A model generated the notes under the pieces. That model was not told the DNA's origin. It saw only the letters and a list, made by a program, of their open reading frames with translations, and ran no database searches. From Roseomonas aerilata DSM 19363 (GTDB lineage Bacteria; Pseudomonadota; Alphaproteobacteria; Acetobacterales; Acetobacteraceae): a DNA stretch of 64,000 nt. This document shows, in pieces, positions 20,417-29,124 of the stretch (positions are counted from its first letter, which is position 1; every line of letters starts with the position of its first letter). The position numbers were made by a program, and so were the translations under genes. The stretch is taken from contig NZ_JONP01000011.1 in assembly GCF_000711725.1 (NCBI RefSeq), forward strand, positions 1 to 64,000. The letters are read 5' to 3'.

Positions 20417-20444
20417 CGCCTCCGCTTCACGTGGGGCGGAGGCG
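20417..20444 (-). terminator. Hairpin after the zinc-binding protein gene
   Basis: CGCCTCCGC (20417-20425) and GCGGAGGCG (20436-20444) form a perfect nine-pair stem with a 10-nt loop, 5 nt past the stop of the zinc-binding protein gene. A short TTTC follows on the minus strand. It would limit read-through into the two small genes. Confidence 0.5.
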
Positions 20445-20449
20445 GCGTG

Positions 20450-21385
20450 TCAGGCGCCCCGCATGGCCGGCACCAGCAGCCCGGTATTGTGCCGGATAAG
20501 GGCCTCGTAGGTCGGCGCGGGGCCGTCGGGCGGCGATAGCGAGTCCGAGTAGAGCCGGCCGCCGACCCGCACGCCCGCTTCCCGTGCCAGCCGTTCCAGC
20601 GTCGCGGGATTGGCCATGTTCTCGAGGAAGACGGCCGTGATCCCCTCCGCCCGCACCTGGCGGATGAGGGCGGCAACCCCGGCGGCGGAGGGCTCGGCAT
20701 GGGTGCTCACGCCCTGGGGCGCGAGGAAGCGGATGCCGTAGGCCGCACCGAAATAACCAAAGGCATCGTGACTGGTGAGAACCTTCCGCCGGGCCTCCGG
20801 GACCGCGGCGAAGGCGGCGCGGCACTCGGCGTCGAGTGCGAGGGAGCGGGCGGAGGCGGCCTCGGCGTTGCGGGCATAGAGGGCGGCATTGCCGGGATCG
20901 GCGGCGGAGAGGCCGGACACGATGTTGCGGAGATAGAGAGGGATGTTGCGCGGGTCTCCCCAGGCATGGGGATCGCGGGACGGCCCGGCGTCACGGCGCG
21001 CGCCGTGGTCGTGGCGGCGCTCCTCCCCCGCCGGGCGGGGCGTGACGCCGTCGCTGGCGGTGACGGAGGTGCCGCCGAAGCCCGCGGCGCCCGTGAGCCG
21101 GCGCAGCCAGTCGTCGAAGCCGAGGCCGTTGCGGACCAGCAGGGCGGCACCGCGAAGCCGCTCGGCATCGGAGGGCCGTGGCTGGAAATCGTGCGCGTCC
21201 GCGTCGGGGCCGACGAGGATCGTGAGGGCCAGCCGTCGTTCCCCCGCTACCTGCCGGACGAGGTCGCCCAGGATGGAGAAGCTCGCGACGGCCGGCAGCG
21301 CGGCCTGGGCTGCCGCTCGACGGATGGCGGGAATGGCGAGGGCGGCGGTGAGAAAGGCGCGGCGCTGCATGGGAATCTCATTCAT
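20450..21385 (-). CDS. Zinc ABC transporter substrate-binding protein (ZnuA/AztC-like)
   Basis: Cluster A-I binding proteins capture Zn2+ or Mn2+ in the periplasm. The 311-residue product has a Tat-like leader (QRRAFLTAALAIPA), the domain opening VASFSILGDLVRQV, first His ligand DAHDFQP, a His/Arg-rich loop with DPHAWGD, third His in TSHDAFGYF and an acidic ligand region near LYSDSL. The His-rich loop points to zinc. A Zur-like box abuts the ATG at 21385; the in-frame ATG at 21370 is an alternative that would leave a leader. No permease or ATPase gene is adjacent. Confidence 0.88.
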   Translation of the reverse strand: MNEIPMQRRAFLTAALAIPAIRRAAAQAALPAVASFSILGDLVRQVAGERRLALTILVGPDADAHDFQPRPSDAERLRGAALLVRNGLGFDDWLRRLTGAAGFGGTSVTASDGVTPRPAGEERRHDHGARRDAGPSRDPHAWGDPRNIPLYLRNIVSGLSAADPGNAALYARNAEAASARSLALDAECRAAFAAVPEARRKVLTSHDAFGYFGAAYGIRFLAPQGVSTHAEPSAAGVAALIRQVRAEGITAVFLENMANPATLERLAREAGVRVGGRLYSDSLSPPDGPAPTYEALIRHNTGLLVPAMRGA

Positions 21386-21402
21386 ACGTTATAACATAAC
21401 AT
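21386..21402 (-). promoter_or_regulatory. Zur-type operator
   Basis: The core ACGTTATAACAT (21386-21397) is a near-perfect palindrome extended by AAC, giving GTTATGTTATAACGT on the gene strand. This is the form of alphaproteobacterial Zur boxes. It lies directly against the first ATG of the zinc-binding protein gene, so zinc-bound Zur would block transcription start. Confidence 0.7.
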
Positions 21403-21441
21403 CACCATATAGCGGAAAACGCCGCGCGTCCAACCCGCGCC

Positions 21442-22248
21442 TCAGCGCTTGCGGCGGAACAACCCGCGAAGGCGGTCCCAGAGGCCCCCACCAGGGGTGG
21501 CCCCTCGGCGCGCGATGCTGCCGTGGCTGACATGTGGCCGCCGGGAGGGCGGCGGCAGGGCGCTGGCGACGGTATGCCGCCCGGAATCCTCCAGCGCGAT
21601 CAGCCGCTGCTCGAGCGCGATGACGCCTGCCACGGCGTCCGGCGGATGGCTGGCCGCGAGCTGCTCGGCCGTGGTGCCGGCGTCCTCAAAGGCTTCGGCG
21701 CGGCGGAGGGCATCCACCACGCGGATCGTCTGCTCGGCGTCGAGCGGCGGGCCGGCGCGCCAGAGGGCCACGGCGTCCCCTCGCCAGGCGCGGGCGAGAT
21801 CCGGCTTGCGCGCGTCATCCGCCGCCCAGGCGGCCTGGAGCGTGGCCTCGGCCGCCGCGTGCAGGGCGCCTGTTTCCTCCAGCACATAGGCATAGGCGAG
21901 GAAGCGGCGGGAGAGCGGGGGATGGCTGGTATCGGCGATCAGCGCGCGGAAAGGCGCGGTGCCCACCGCCTCGACTGCCGCCGGATGGGCATGGGCGATC
22001 TCGGGCGCGACGTAGCCGCAATGGGGGCACTGCTGCAGCCAGGAGGCCATGGTGCTGCGCAGCGGCTCTCCGGGCCGCAGATCCAGGTCCGGTGCGCTCT
22101 CGGGCGGCATGGCGCGGAAACGGGTCTGGCGGCTGGTCGTGCCGCAGACAGCGCAGCGCACCTCGGCCGCGCGCAGGTTACCGGGGCGGGGCCCGGGCTG
22201 CGGGCCGTTGCGCGCGGCATGGAACGGGCCAGGGGTTGGACGGTTCAT
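21442..22248 (-). CDS. Zinc-ribbon protein with helical repeat region (DUF2225-like)
   Basis: The N-terminal ~75 residues form a two-CxxC zinc ribbon (RCAVCGTT and QCPHCGYVAPE) separated by DLRPGEPLRSTM, the layout of DUF2225. The rest is helical and TPR-like (RRFLAYAYVLEETGALHAAA, AEATLQAAWAADDARKPDLA), with a basic tail ending LFRRKR. It is probably a cytoplasmic scaffold or nucleic-acid-binding protein. It is divergent from the prolyl aminopeptidase gene. The DUF2225 link is by eye. Confidence 0.65.
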   Translation of the reverse strand: MNRPTPGPFHAARNGPQPGPRPGNLRAAEVRCAVCGTTSRQTRFRAMPPESAPDLDLRPGEPLRSTMASWLQQCPHCGYVAPEIAHAHPAAVEAVGTAPFRALIADTSHPPLSRRFLAYAYVLEETGALHAAAEATLQAAWAADDARKPDLARAWRGDAVALWRAGPPLDAEQTIRVVDALRRAEAFEDAGTTAEQLAASHPPDAVAGVIALEQRLIALEDSGRHTVASALPPPSRRPHVSHGSIARRGATPGGGLWDRLRGLFRRKR

Positions 22249-22367
22249 CGCTTCCTAAGTAGGCGTCCGAAGCGCCCAAGCGAAGGGGTTTTAACGGGCG
22301 GAAAACGACGGCGTTGATCTCGCCGCCCTGTTGCGCCGGTGCCGCCCGCCCTGGCAAACAGGGCGCC

Positions 22368-23342
22368 ATGCCGCGCGGCGACCTTTTCCCCGATATTGCG
22401 CCCTACGAGACCGGTTTGCTGCCGCTCTCCCATTCCGGCGAGGGCACGCCCGGCGGGCCGTCCCACGTCATGTACTGGGAGCAGGTGGGCAACCCGCGCG
22501 GGCAGCCCGTGCTCTTTCTCCATGGTGGGCCGGGCGCGGGGGCGGGCGCGGTGCATCGCCGCTTCTTCGACCCGCTCCACTGGCGCGTGGTGATCTTCGA
22601 CCAGCGCGGCGCCGGCCGCTCCCGCCCCCTGGGCGAGTTGCGGGAGAACACGACGCCGCACCTCGTCAGCGACATCGAGACGCTCCGGCGCTTCCTCGGG
22701 ATCGAGCGCTGGCTGCTCTTCGGCGGTTCCTGGGGCTCCACCCTCGCCCTTGCCTACGCGCAGGCGCATCCGGAGCGGGTGGCGGGCTGCGTGCTGCGCG
22801 GCGTCTTCCTCGGCCGGGACGACGAGGTGGAGTGGTTCCTCTACGGCCTGAAGCGCGTCTTCCCCGATGCCTGGGCCGCCTTCGCCGAGCACGTGCCGCC
22901 GGCGGAGCGGGGCGACCTCCTCGGCGCCTATCTGCGGCGCCTGACGGATCCCGATCCTGCCGTCCACATGGCGGCCGCCCGGGCCTGGAGCAATTACGAG
23001 GGGCTGTGCAGCACCCTCCTGCCGAGCCCCGAGACGGTCGCCTCCTTCGCGCAGGACCGCTCCGCCCTCGGCCTCGCGCGGATCGAGGCGCACTACTTCG
23101 CGCATAACCTCTTCCTGCCGCCCGAGGGCCTCCTCGCCGGGATGCACCGGCTGGCGCATGTCGGCGCGGAGATCGTCCAGGGCCGCTACGACATGGTCTG
23201 CCCGCCCACCTCCGCCTTCGAGCTCGCCGAGGCCTGGCCAATGGCGCGGCTGACGGTGGTGCCCGATGCCGGGCACTCCGCGCTGGAGCCCGGCGTGCGG
23301 ACCGCGCTCGTTTCGGCCGTGGAGCGCTTCCGGCGGCGCTGA
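22368..23342 (+). CDS. pip: Prolyl aminopeptidase (proline iminopeptidase)
   Basis: Peptidase family S33 enzymes remove N-terminal proline from peptides in the cytoplasm. The 324-residue product has the oxyanion motif HGGPGAG, FDQRGAGRS, nucleophile elbow GGSWGSTLALAYAQ, the region NYEGLCSTLLP and the C-terminal catalytic Asp and His in GRYDMVCPP and DAGHSALEP. The substrate-binding HYFAHNLFL is also present. The ATG at 22368 begins the family N-terminus (DLFPDIAPYETGLLPLS); an upstream in-frame ATG at 22314 adds unrelated residues. Confidence 0.95.
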   Translation: MPRGDLFPDIAPYETGLLPLSHSGEGTPGGPSHVMYWEQVGNPRGQPVLFLHGGPGAGAGAVHRRFFDPLHWRVVIFDQRGAGRSRPLGELRENTTPHLVSDIETLRRFLGIERWLLFGGSWGSTLALAYAQAHPERVAGCVLRGVFLGRDDEVEWFLYGLKRVFPDAWAAFAEHVPPAERGDLLGAYLRRLTDPDPAVHMAAARAWSNYEGLCSTLLPSPETVASFAQDRSALGLARIEAHYFAHNLFLPPEGLLAGMHRLAHVGAEIVQGRYDMVCPPTSAFELAEAWPMARLTVVPDAGHSALEPGVRTALVSAVERFRRR

Positions 23343-23352
23343 GTGCGGGGCT

Positions 23353-24336
23353 TCAGGCCGTGCGGGCGAGCCAGCCGGCGCCGGCCGCGATCGCCCGGCG
23401 GGCGGCGGCCACGTGGTCCCGCGCGCGGAGAAAGCCGTGCAGCGTGCCGGGGAAGGTCTCCTCCTCCACCGTGACGCCAGCCTCGCGCAGGGCGCGGGCC
23501 ATGGCGCGGTTCTCGTCCGAGAGCACGTCCAACTCGGCGATCTGCACGCGGCAAGGCGGAAGGCCCCGGAGGTCGGCCCGGATCGGCGCGGCATAGGGTG
23601 AGAGGCGGTCGGCGGGGTTAGGCGCGTAGCAGTCCCAGAAGAAGCGCATCCGCTCCGCCGTCAGCCCGTAGCCATCGGCGAACTCGGCGTAGCTCGGCGT
23701 GGCCATGCGGTCGTCGAAGACGCCGTAATCCAGCAGCAGGCCGCGCAGGCGGAGCCCGGGATCGGATTGCCGCAGCAGGAGCGCGGCGCCGAGCGCAAGG
23801 TTGGCGCCGGCCGAATCACCCCCGAGAACGATGCGGGAGGGGTCGAGGCCCCATTCGGCGCCGTGGGCCGCCACCCAGCGGACGACCGCCGCGACCTCCT
23901 CCAGCGCCTGCGGAAAGGCGGCCTCGGGGCTCAGCGCATAGTCGGGGGCGATAACGGCACAGCCCGAGCCGGCGGCGAGGCTGCGGACCAGCGGATCATG
24001 CGTGTCGATGCTGCCCCAGACCCAGCCGCCGCCGTGAAGATGCACGAGCACCGGCAGCGGCTCGGCGTCGCTCGGGCGGTGCAGCCGGCAGAGCAGCCGG
24101 CGGCCGCGGACCGGCAGCCAGCGATCCGAGCTCTCGGCCATGGCGGGCTCGGGGTTGGACAACGTGAGATTGAGCGCCTCGTTCTCGGCGCGGGTGGCGT
24201 CCAGCGGCCGTTCCAACCGCTGCGGGGGAAGGGCGGCGCGGCCGGCCATCATCTCGGTGAAGGCGGCCATCTCAGGGTCGAGGCGGGGATCTTGCGGCAT
24301 GAGGCGGAGTGAGGGCCGGTTTGGCGGGGGGTTCAA
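23353..24336 (-). CDS. Alpha/beta hydrolase, hormone-sensitive-lipase (family IV) esterase
   Basis: HSL-type esterases hydrolyse short-chain esters. The 327-residue product has the diagnostic HGGGWVWGS oxyanion motif, the nucleophile motif GDSAGANLALG, an Asp in ELDVLSDEN and the His in GTLHGFL, so the triad is complete. There is no signal peptide. ATG at 24300 (MPQDPRLDPEM) is a plausible shorter start. It is convergent with pip. The substrate is unknown. Confidence 0.92.
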   Translation of the reverse strand: MNPPPNRPSLRLMPQDPRLDPEMAAFTEMMAGRAALPPQRLERPLDATRAENEALNLTLSNPEPAMAESSDRWLPVRGRRLLCRLHRPSDAEPLPVLVHLHGGGWVWGSIDTHDPLVRSLAAGSGCAVIAPDYALSPEAAFPQALEEVAAVVRWVAAHGAEWGLDPSRIVLGGDSAGANLALGAALLLRQSDPGLRLRGLLLDYGVFDDRMATPSYAEFADGYGLTAERMRFFWDCYAPNPADRLSPYAAPIRADLRGLPPCRVQIAELDVLSDENRAMARALREAGVTVEEETFPGTLHGFLRARDHVAAARRAIAAGAGWLARTA

Positions 24337-24386
24337 GAGCCCGGCCCTTTCCCGGGCGTCGCCGTGACGCTAGGCTACGCGGGCGT

Positions 24387-24463
24387 GTCTCCGTAGCTCA
24401 GCAGGATAGAGCACGGGATTCCTAATCCCGGGGCCGTGGGTTCGAATCCCGCCGGGGACACCA
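24387..24463 (+). tRNA. tRNA-Arg (anticodon CCT)
   Basis: The acceptor stem GTCTCCG pairs with CGGGGAC (one G-T pair). The anticodon stem CGGGA/TCCCG encloses loop TTCCTAA with anticodon CCT, the T arm reads GGGTTCGAATCCC, and ACCA is encoded at the 3' end. It reads the rare AGG codon and is convergent with the adenine deaminase gene. Confidence 0.97.
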
Positions 24464-24476
24464 CCTCCTCCCGCCT

Positions 24477-25511
24477 TCAGGACGGGCCGCTTTCTGCGGG
24501 CCGGTGGCGGTCGAGTTCCTTCAGGTGCCGCTGCCGGTCCGCCTCGGGCATGAAGGCGCTGAGGAAGCTGTTTCGCGCGAAGCCCCAGAGATCCTCGTCC
24601 GAGAAGCCCAGCGCCCGCTGAATGGCGGCAAAGTTCTCGTTCACGTAACCGCCGAAATACGAGGGGTCGTCCGAGTTCACGGTCAGGCAGAGCCCCGCCT
24701 CGTGCAGCCGCCGGATGTTGTGCGCCTTCATATCCGGGAAAACGCGGAGCATCACGTTCGAGCAGGGGCAGACCGTCAGCGGCATCCCCGTATCGGCCAG
24801 GCGGCGCACGAGGTTTGGGTCCGCCTCGCAGCGCACGCCGTGGTCGATGCGGTCCACCTTCAGCTCGTCGATGGCCTCGCAGACGAAGTCGGCGCCGCCC
24901 TCCTCCCCGGCATGAATGGTCGTGCGCCAGCCGAGTTCCTCCCGCGCATGGGCATAGGCCCGGCGGAACTTGGCGGGGCGGTTCCCCTTCTCCGGCCCGC
25001 CCGTGCCCAGGCCGATGATCCGGTCCCGCCAGGGCCGGAGTTCGCGGAGCATGGACAGGGCATCGTCCTCGTCAAACTGGCGCTGGATGCCCGCGATGAG
25101 GCCGCCGGTCATACCGTGCTCGCGCGCCGCGTCGTCGAAAGCTCGCAGAATGTTGTCGATCACGTCGCCCAGCGCGATGCCGCGGCGAAGATGCGCCTGG
25201 GGGCTGATGAACACCTCGGCGTGCCGCACCCGGTCCTGCGCGGCGCGGTCGAGATAGGCCTTGGTCATCTCGTAGAAGTCCTCACCGGTCTGGAGCACCG
25301 TGAGGCCGAGATAGAAGAGGTCGAGGAAGGACTGCAGGTCCGTGAAGCTGTAGGCCGCTCGCAGCTCGTCGGTGCTGGCATAGGGAATGCGCAGCCCGTT
25401 ACGATCCGCGAGGCGGAAGATCGTCTCGGGCTCCAGCGAACCCTCCAGGTGCATGTGCAGCTCGGCCTTCGGAAGCGCGGCGATGAAGGGCGAGATCGGG
25501 GCGTCGAACAT
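24477..25511 (-). CDS. Adenosine/adenine deaminase family hydrolase, adenine-deaminase (PA0148) type
   Basis: This zinc hydrolase family turns adenosine or adenine into inosine or hypoxanthine plus ammonia. The 344-residue product has the Zn site HMHLEG (His19, His21), the His of TIHAGEEGG, the region DRIDHGVRC and the Asp pair in VNSDDPSYFGGYVNEN. The YFGGY signature, the AYSFTDLQSFLDLFY segment and overall length fit the bacterial adenine deaminases that resemble adenosine deaminase better than Add itself. Its ATG overlaps the LacI stop (TGATG). As last gene of the operon it would release ammonia and hypoxanthine from the imported compound. Confidence 0.85.
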   Translation of the reverse strand: MFDAPISPFIAALPKAELHMHLEGSLEPETIFRLADRNGLRIPYASTDELRAAYSFTDLQSFLDLFYLGLTVLQTGEDFYEMTKAYLDRAAQDRVRHAEVFISPQAHLRRGIALGDVIDNILRAFDDAAREHGMTGGLIAGIQRQFDEDDALSMLRELRPWRDRIIGLGTGGPEKGNRPAKFRRAYAHAREELGWRTTIHAGEEGGADFVCEAIDELKVDRIDHGVRCEADPNLVRRLADTGMPLTVCPCSNVMLRVFPDMKAHNIRRLHEAGLCLTVNSDDPSYFGGYVNENFAAIQRALGFSDEDLWGFARNSFLSAFMPEADRQRHLKELDRHRPAESGPS

Positions 25512-26548
25512 CAGGGAACTCTCGCGAAGGGGGTCGGCGGCTGGACGGAATGCCGCTCGATCAGTTCGTGCGGCAGTACGGTGAGCGGTGCGGTCGGGCG
25601 CCCCTCGATAAGGGCGAGCAGACCCTCGACCGCGGCCTCGCCCATCCGCTCCCAGGGCATGTGCACCGTGGTCAGGGGCGGCTCCACGTAGCGGCCGAGG
25701 TCGGTGTCGCCGCAGCCGATGACGGACAGGTCCCGCGGCACGAGGAGGCCGCGGCGCTGGCACTCCGCGACAAGGCCGAGGGCCAGGATATCGCCCGTGC
25801 AGGCCACCGCGGTCGGGCGCTCCGCGCAGGAGAGCAGCCGGGCTGCGCCGTCGCGCACGGCGGTATTGTCGTAATCCTCGGTCAGCACGCGCCAGGCTTC
25901 CGGGAGGTCGAGGCCGAGCGCGCGGATTTCCTGCTCCGCCCCGGCGAAGCGCTCCGCCACGGCCGGGGTGTTGTGCAGCGGGCCGGAGAGCAGGGCGATC
26001 GCCCGGTGGCCCTGGCTGTGCAGGTGCCGCACCGCGACAGCCATGGCGCCCGCGTTGTCGAAGGCGACAGCCGGGGCGCCGGGCGGCAACAGCAGGGAGT
26101 CCTGCACCACCGCGGGAGTGCTCGTGCGAAGCAGCAGCGCCTCAAGCTCCGGCCCGATGGCCGTGCCGGTGAGGATGAGCCCGTCCACCCCGCGCTCCAC
26201 CAGGTGCCGCACCTGCTGGTGCTGCCGGGCCGGGTCGCGCCGCGTGCAGTGGATGAGCAGCGCGTAGCCCGCCGCATCCAGCACCCGCTCGATCGCGGCG
26301 ATCACCGGAGCGAAGAGCGGATTGGCGATGGTCGGCACCAGCAGGCCGATGCTGCCCGTCCGCTGCGACATCAGCGACCGCGCCTGCCGGTTGGGGATGT
26401 AGTCCAGCGCCACCATCGCCCGCTGCACCGCCTCCCGCTTGCTCTGCTGGACCAAGCCTGGCTGGTTCAGCACGCGGGAGACGGTGGCGATCGAGACCCC
26501 GGCGGCGGAAGCGACCTCCCGCACCGTGATCTTCGTGGGCGCGGACAC
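25511..26548 (-). CDS. LacI-family transcriptional repressor
   Basis: The 345-residue product has the LacI helix-turn-helix and hinge (ITVREVASAAGVSIATVSRV then IPNRQARSL) and a periplasmic-binding-protein-like effector domain (GSIGLLVPTIANPLFAPV through LSVIGCGDTDLGRYVEPPLT). The effector is probably a purine-like small molecule, judging by its operon. The gene lies inside the operon it most likely controls: its stop overlaps the deaminase ATG, and it starts 1 nt past the oxygenase stop. A perfect LacI-type palindrome at 30262-30277 is the obvious operator, making the system self-regulated. Confidence 0.92.
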   Translation of the reverse strand: MSAPTKITVREVASAAGVSIATVSRVLNQPGLVQQSKREAVQRAMVALDYIPNRQARSLMSQRTGSIGLLVPTIANPLFAPVIAAIERVLDAAGYALLIHCTRRDPARQHQQVRHLVERGVDGLILTGTAIGPELEALLLRTSTPAVVQDSLLLPPGAPAVAFDNAGAMAVAVRHLHSQGHRAIALLSGPLHNTPAVAERFAGAEQEIRALGLDLPEAWRVLTEDYDNTAVRDGAARLLSCAERPTAVACTGDILALGLVAECQRRGLLVPRDLSVIGCGDTDLGRYVEPPLTTVHMPWERMGEAAVEGLLALIEGRPTAPLTVLPHELIERHSVQPPTPFARVP

Positions 26549-26549
26549 C

Positions 26550-27527
26550 TCAGGCCGCGGCGTCGCGGTACTTCTGCACCGTGCGGAAACGGCTGAGCAG
26601 GTAGTCGCCGGAGCTGATCGGCTCGTATTTCGGCGGGTTCTCCGGAGACTGGCAGGTCGGCAGGCAGGCGACCGGCGCGTCGTAGTCGAGGTTGAAGAAC
26701 ATCGGGATGGAGAAGCGCTCCTTCCCCGTCCGGTTCACCACGCGGTGCAGGTTCGAGCGGTAGAGGTCGTTGGTCCAGCGCTGGAACAGGTCGCCGAGGT
26801 TGACGACCAGCGTGCCGGGGATGAAGGGCGCGCTGACCCATTCGCCGTCGCGCTTCTGCAGCTCCAGCCCGCCAATCGGATCCTGGGAGAGAAGGGTGAT
26901 CATGCCGTAGTCGGAGTGCGGCGCGACGCCGAAGGCGTTCTCGTCCGTCACCGGCGGCTGCGGCGGGTAGTGGAAGAGGCGCATCTGCACGACGGGATTC
27001 GTGCACCACTGCAGGAAGTGCTCGGGCGGCATGTCGAGGCTGACGGCGAAGACGCGCGTAAGGCGCAGGCCGAGCGCCTTCGCGGCCTCGAAATAGGCCT
27101 CCGAGGCTTCCTTCAGCCACGGGCATTCGGCGGGCCAACGGTTGGGACCGTGCAGCGGCAACCCAGCCGCGACCGAGGGATGGTCGAGCGGCAGGTCCAC
27201 GCCGATCTCGTAGCTCTCCTTGAGGTCGGGCGCGAAGCCGGGGTGCTGGTTGATGCCCTGCGGCATGAAGCCGCGGCGGAAGCGGTCATCCATGCGGTGC
27301 CCAAGCCGCTGCTCCGCCGGAAGGTCGAAGTAGCGCTTGGTGGCGTCGAACACGCCATCGAACACGTCCTGCGGGATGCCGTGGTTGCGCACGTAGAAGA
27401 AGCCCGTGGACAGGCAGGCCTGGCGCAGCTGCGCCGCGAGCGGGCCGAGGTCGCCGCCCTCGTTCAGGGCGGTGAGGTCGAGGACGGGGACCTCCTCGGC
27501 GGTGGCGGCACGGGGAGCGGTGGACAT
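26550..27527 (-). CDS. 2-oxoglutarate/Fe(II)-dependent oxygenase, isopenicillin-N-synthase-like family
   Basis: Members of this fold hydroxylate, desaturate or demethylate small molecules using Fe(II), O2 and usually 2-oxoglutarate. The 325-residue product has the DIOX_N region (VPVLDLTAL; ACLSTGFFYVRNHGI) and the complete iron triad His204, Asp206 (HSDYGM) and His261 (LHRV). Arg271 and Ser273 (RFSIP) bind the 2-oxoglutarate carboxylate, so it is a true 2OG enzyme rather than an IPNS-type oxidase. The ATG has GGAGAAA upstream. Placement between a transporter and a deaminase suggests it modifies the imported compound before deamination, for example removing an N-substituent; that is inference. 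Confidence 0.88.
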   Translation of the reverse strand: MSTAPRAATAEEVPVLDLTALNEGGDLGPLAAQLRQACLSTGFFYVRNHGIPQDVFDGVFDATKRYFDLPAEQRLGHRMDDRFRRGFMPQGINQHPGFAPDLKESYEIGVDLPLDHPSVAAGLPLHGPNRWPAECPWLKEASEAYFEAAKALGLRLTRVFAVSLDMPPEHFLQWCTNPVVQMRLFHYPPQPPVTDENAFGVAPHSDYGMITLLSQDPIGGLELQKRDGEWVSAPFIPGTLVVNLGDLFQRWTNDLYRSNLHRVVNRTGKERFSIPMFFNLDYDAPVACLPTCQSPENPPKYEPISSGDYLLSRFRTVQKYRDAAA

Positions 27528-27553
27528 GGCTGTTTCTCCGGCGGGAGCGGGGA

Positions 27554-28345
27554 TCAAAGGGAGACGGGCCGGTCGCCGGCCGTGTCCATCCAGAAGATGA
27601 CGCGGCGCTGCACCGCCTGGACGATGGCGTGCAGCACGACACCGATCAGCGAGAGCACGACAAGGATGGCGAAGGTGCCGGCCATGTCGAAGTTGAAGTT
27701 CTTCTGCATCAGCAGGAAGCCGAGGCCGGCCTTGGCGCCGACGAACTCGCCGACGATGGCGCCGATGACCGAGAGAACGATGGCCACGTCCAGCCCCACG
27801 AAGATGTAAGGCAGCGCCGCCATCATCCGGACCATGCGGAACACCTGCCAGCGCGTGGCCGTGCAGGAGACGAGCATCTCGATCTGGTCCGCGGGCGCCG
27901 CGCGCAGCCCCATGATCGTGTTCGCCAGCAGCGGGAAGAAGGCGATGGTCGCGGTGATGATGATCTTGGAGCTGAGACCGTAGCCGAACCAGATGACGAT
28001 GATCGGCGCCACCGCCACCTTCGGCAGGGTCTGGAAGGCCACGATGTAGGGATAAACGAGGCGCTCGGCCAAGGGCGAGAGCGCGACGATGAAGCCCAAC
28101 GCCAATCCACCGAGGGAGCCGAGCGCAAAGCCGGCAACGATCTCCCAGAGCGTGATCAGCAGATGCCAGTGAAACTCAGCGGAGCCCACGGCCTCCCACA
28201 GCGCCACCACGATGGCCGAGGGGGGCGGGAGGACGATCTTGGAGATGGAAAGCAGGTGCACCGCCGCCTCCCACCCGCCGAAGACGAGCACGGCCATCAG
28301 CACGGGCAGCACCGGCCCGGCGGTCAGGGATCGCCCGCGCGTCAT
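27554..28345 (-). CDS. ABC transporter permease, SsuC/TauC/ThiX type
   Basis: The 263-residue protein is a BPD-type inner-membrane permease with about six helices. The N-terminal segment PVLPVLMAVLVFGGWEAAVH is the first helix, and the EAA-loop region is GLRAAPADQIEMLVSCTATR followed by LPYIFVGLDVAIVLSVIGAI. Its start overlaps the ATPase stop as ATGA. Together with the ATPase and the NMT1/THI5-like binding protein it makes a complete importer of the nitrate/sulfonate/hydroxymethylpyrimidine family, whose members carry nucleobase-like and sulfonated compounds. Confidence 0.92.
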   Translation of the reverse strand: MTRGRSLTAGPVLPVLMAVLVFGGWEAAVHLLSISKIVLPPPSAIVVALWEAVGSAEFHWHLLITLWEIVAGFALGSLGGLALGFIVALSPLAERLVYPYIVAFQTLPKVAVAPIIVIWFGYGLSSKIIITATIAFFPLLANTIMGLRAAPADQIEMLVSCTATRWQVFRMVRMMAALPYIFVGLDVAIVLSVIGAIVGEFVGAKAGLGFLLMQKNFNFDMAGTFAILVVLSLIGVVLHAIVQAVQRRVIFWMDTAGDRPVSL

Positions 28346-29124
28346 GCCGCGACCATCCCGCCGGCGCGGAAATGCGCGCGCAGGCGGCGCACGTAGCGGC
28401 CGAATTCCGGCGTGTTCTGCATGTCCAGGGTGCGCGGGCGCGGCAGGTCCACCTCCACCACCTCCACGATATGGCCGGGGCGCGGCGCCATGACGACGAT
28501 GCGGTCGGCCAGGTAGATCGCCTCGGGGATGCTGTGGGTGACGAGCAGCACGGTCTTTCGCTTCTCGCTCCAGATGCGCTGCAGTTCCTCGTTCATGGTC
28601 TCGCGCGTCATCGCGTCCAGCGCCCCGAATGGTTCGTCCATGAGCAGGATGGACGGGTCGTGCACAAGCGCCCGGCAGATGCCGGCGCGCTGCTGCATCC
28701 CGCCAGAGAGCTCGGAGGGATACCGGTTCTCGAAGCCGTCGAGCTCGGCCATCGACAGGAGTTCTCGCGCCCTCGCGCGGGCGAGGGCAGGATCGAGCTT
28801 CTGCACCTTGGCCGGCAGCATCACGTTCTCCAGGATCGTGAGCCAGGGCAGCAGCACCGGGGCCTGGAACACCACGCCGAGCGCGGGGTTCGGCCCAGCG
28901 AGCGGCCGCCCCTGGATCGTCACCTCCCCCGCGGAGCGCGGCAGCAGCCCCGCGAGGATCTTCAGCAACGTGCTCTTGCCGCAGCCGCTGGGCCCGACGA
29001 CCGTGACGAACTCGCCCTCGCGGATGTCGAGGTCGATCGCGGTCAGAGCCTGGACGCTGCTGCCGTCCTTGGCGGCGTAGGTCTTGGCGACCTGGCTGAT
29101 GCGAAGGAAGGCGCCCTCCGCCAT
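28342..29124 (-). CDS. ABC transporter ATP-binding protein, SsuB/TauB/ThiZ type
   Basis: The 260-residue ATPase has Walker A GPSGCGKST, a Q-loop in VVFQAPVLLPWLTI, signature LSGGMQQR, Walker B ILLMDEPFGALD and switch His in LVTHSIPEA. It energises the permease encoded just downstream. The start at 29124 overlaps the binding-protein stop (TGATG), which is preferred over an ATG 12 nt upstream. Such tight overlaps along the operon point to coupled translation and fixed subunit ratios. Confidence 0.93.
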   Translation of the reverse strand: MAEGAFLRISQVAKTYAAKDGSSVQALTAIDLDIREGEFVTVVGPSGCGKSTLLKILAGLLPRSAGEVTIQGRPLAGPNPALGVVFQAPVLLPWLTILENVMLPAKVQKLDPALARARARELLSMAELDGFENRYPSELSGGMQQRAGICRALVHDPSILLMDEPFGALDAMTRETMNEELQRIWSEKRKTVLLVTHSIPEAIYLADRIVVMAPRPGHIVEVVEVDLPRPRTLDMQNTPEFGRYVRRLRAHFRAGGMVAA

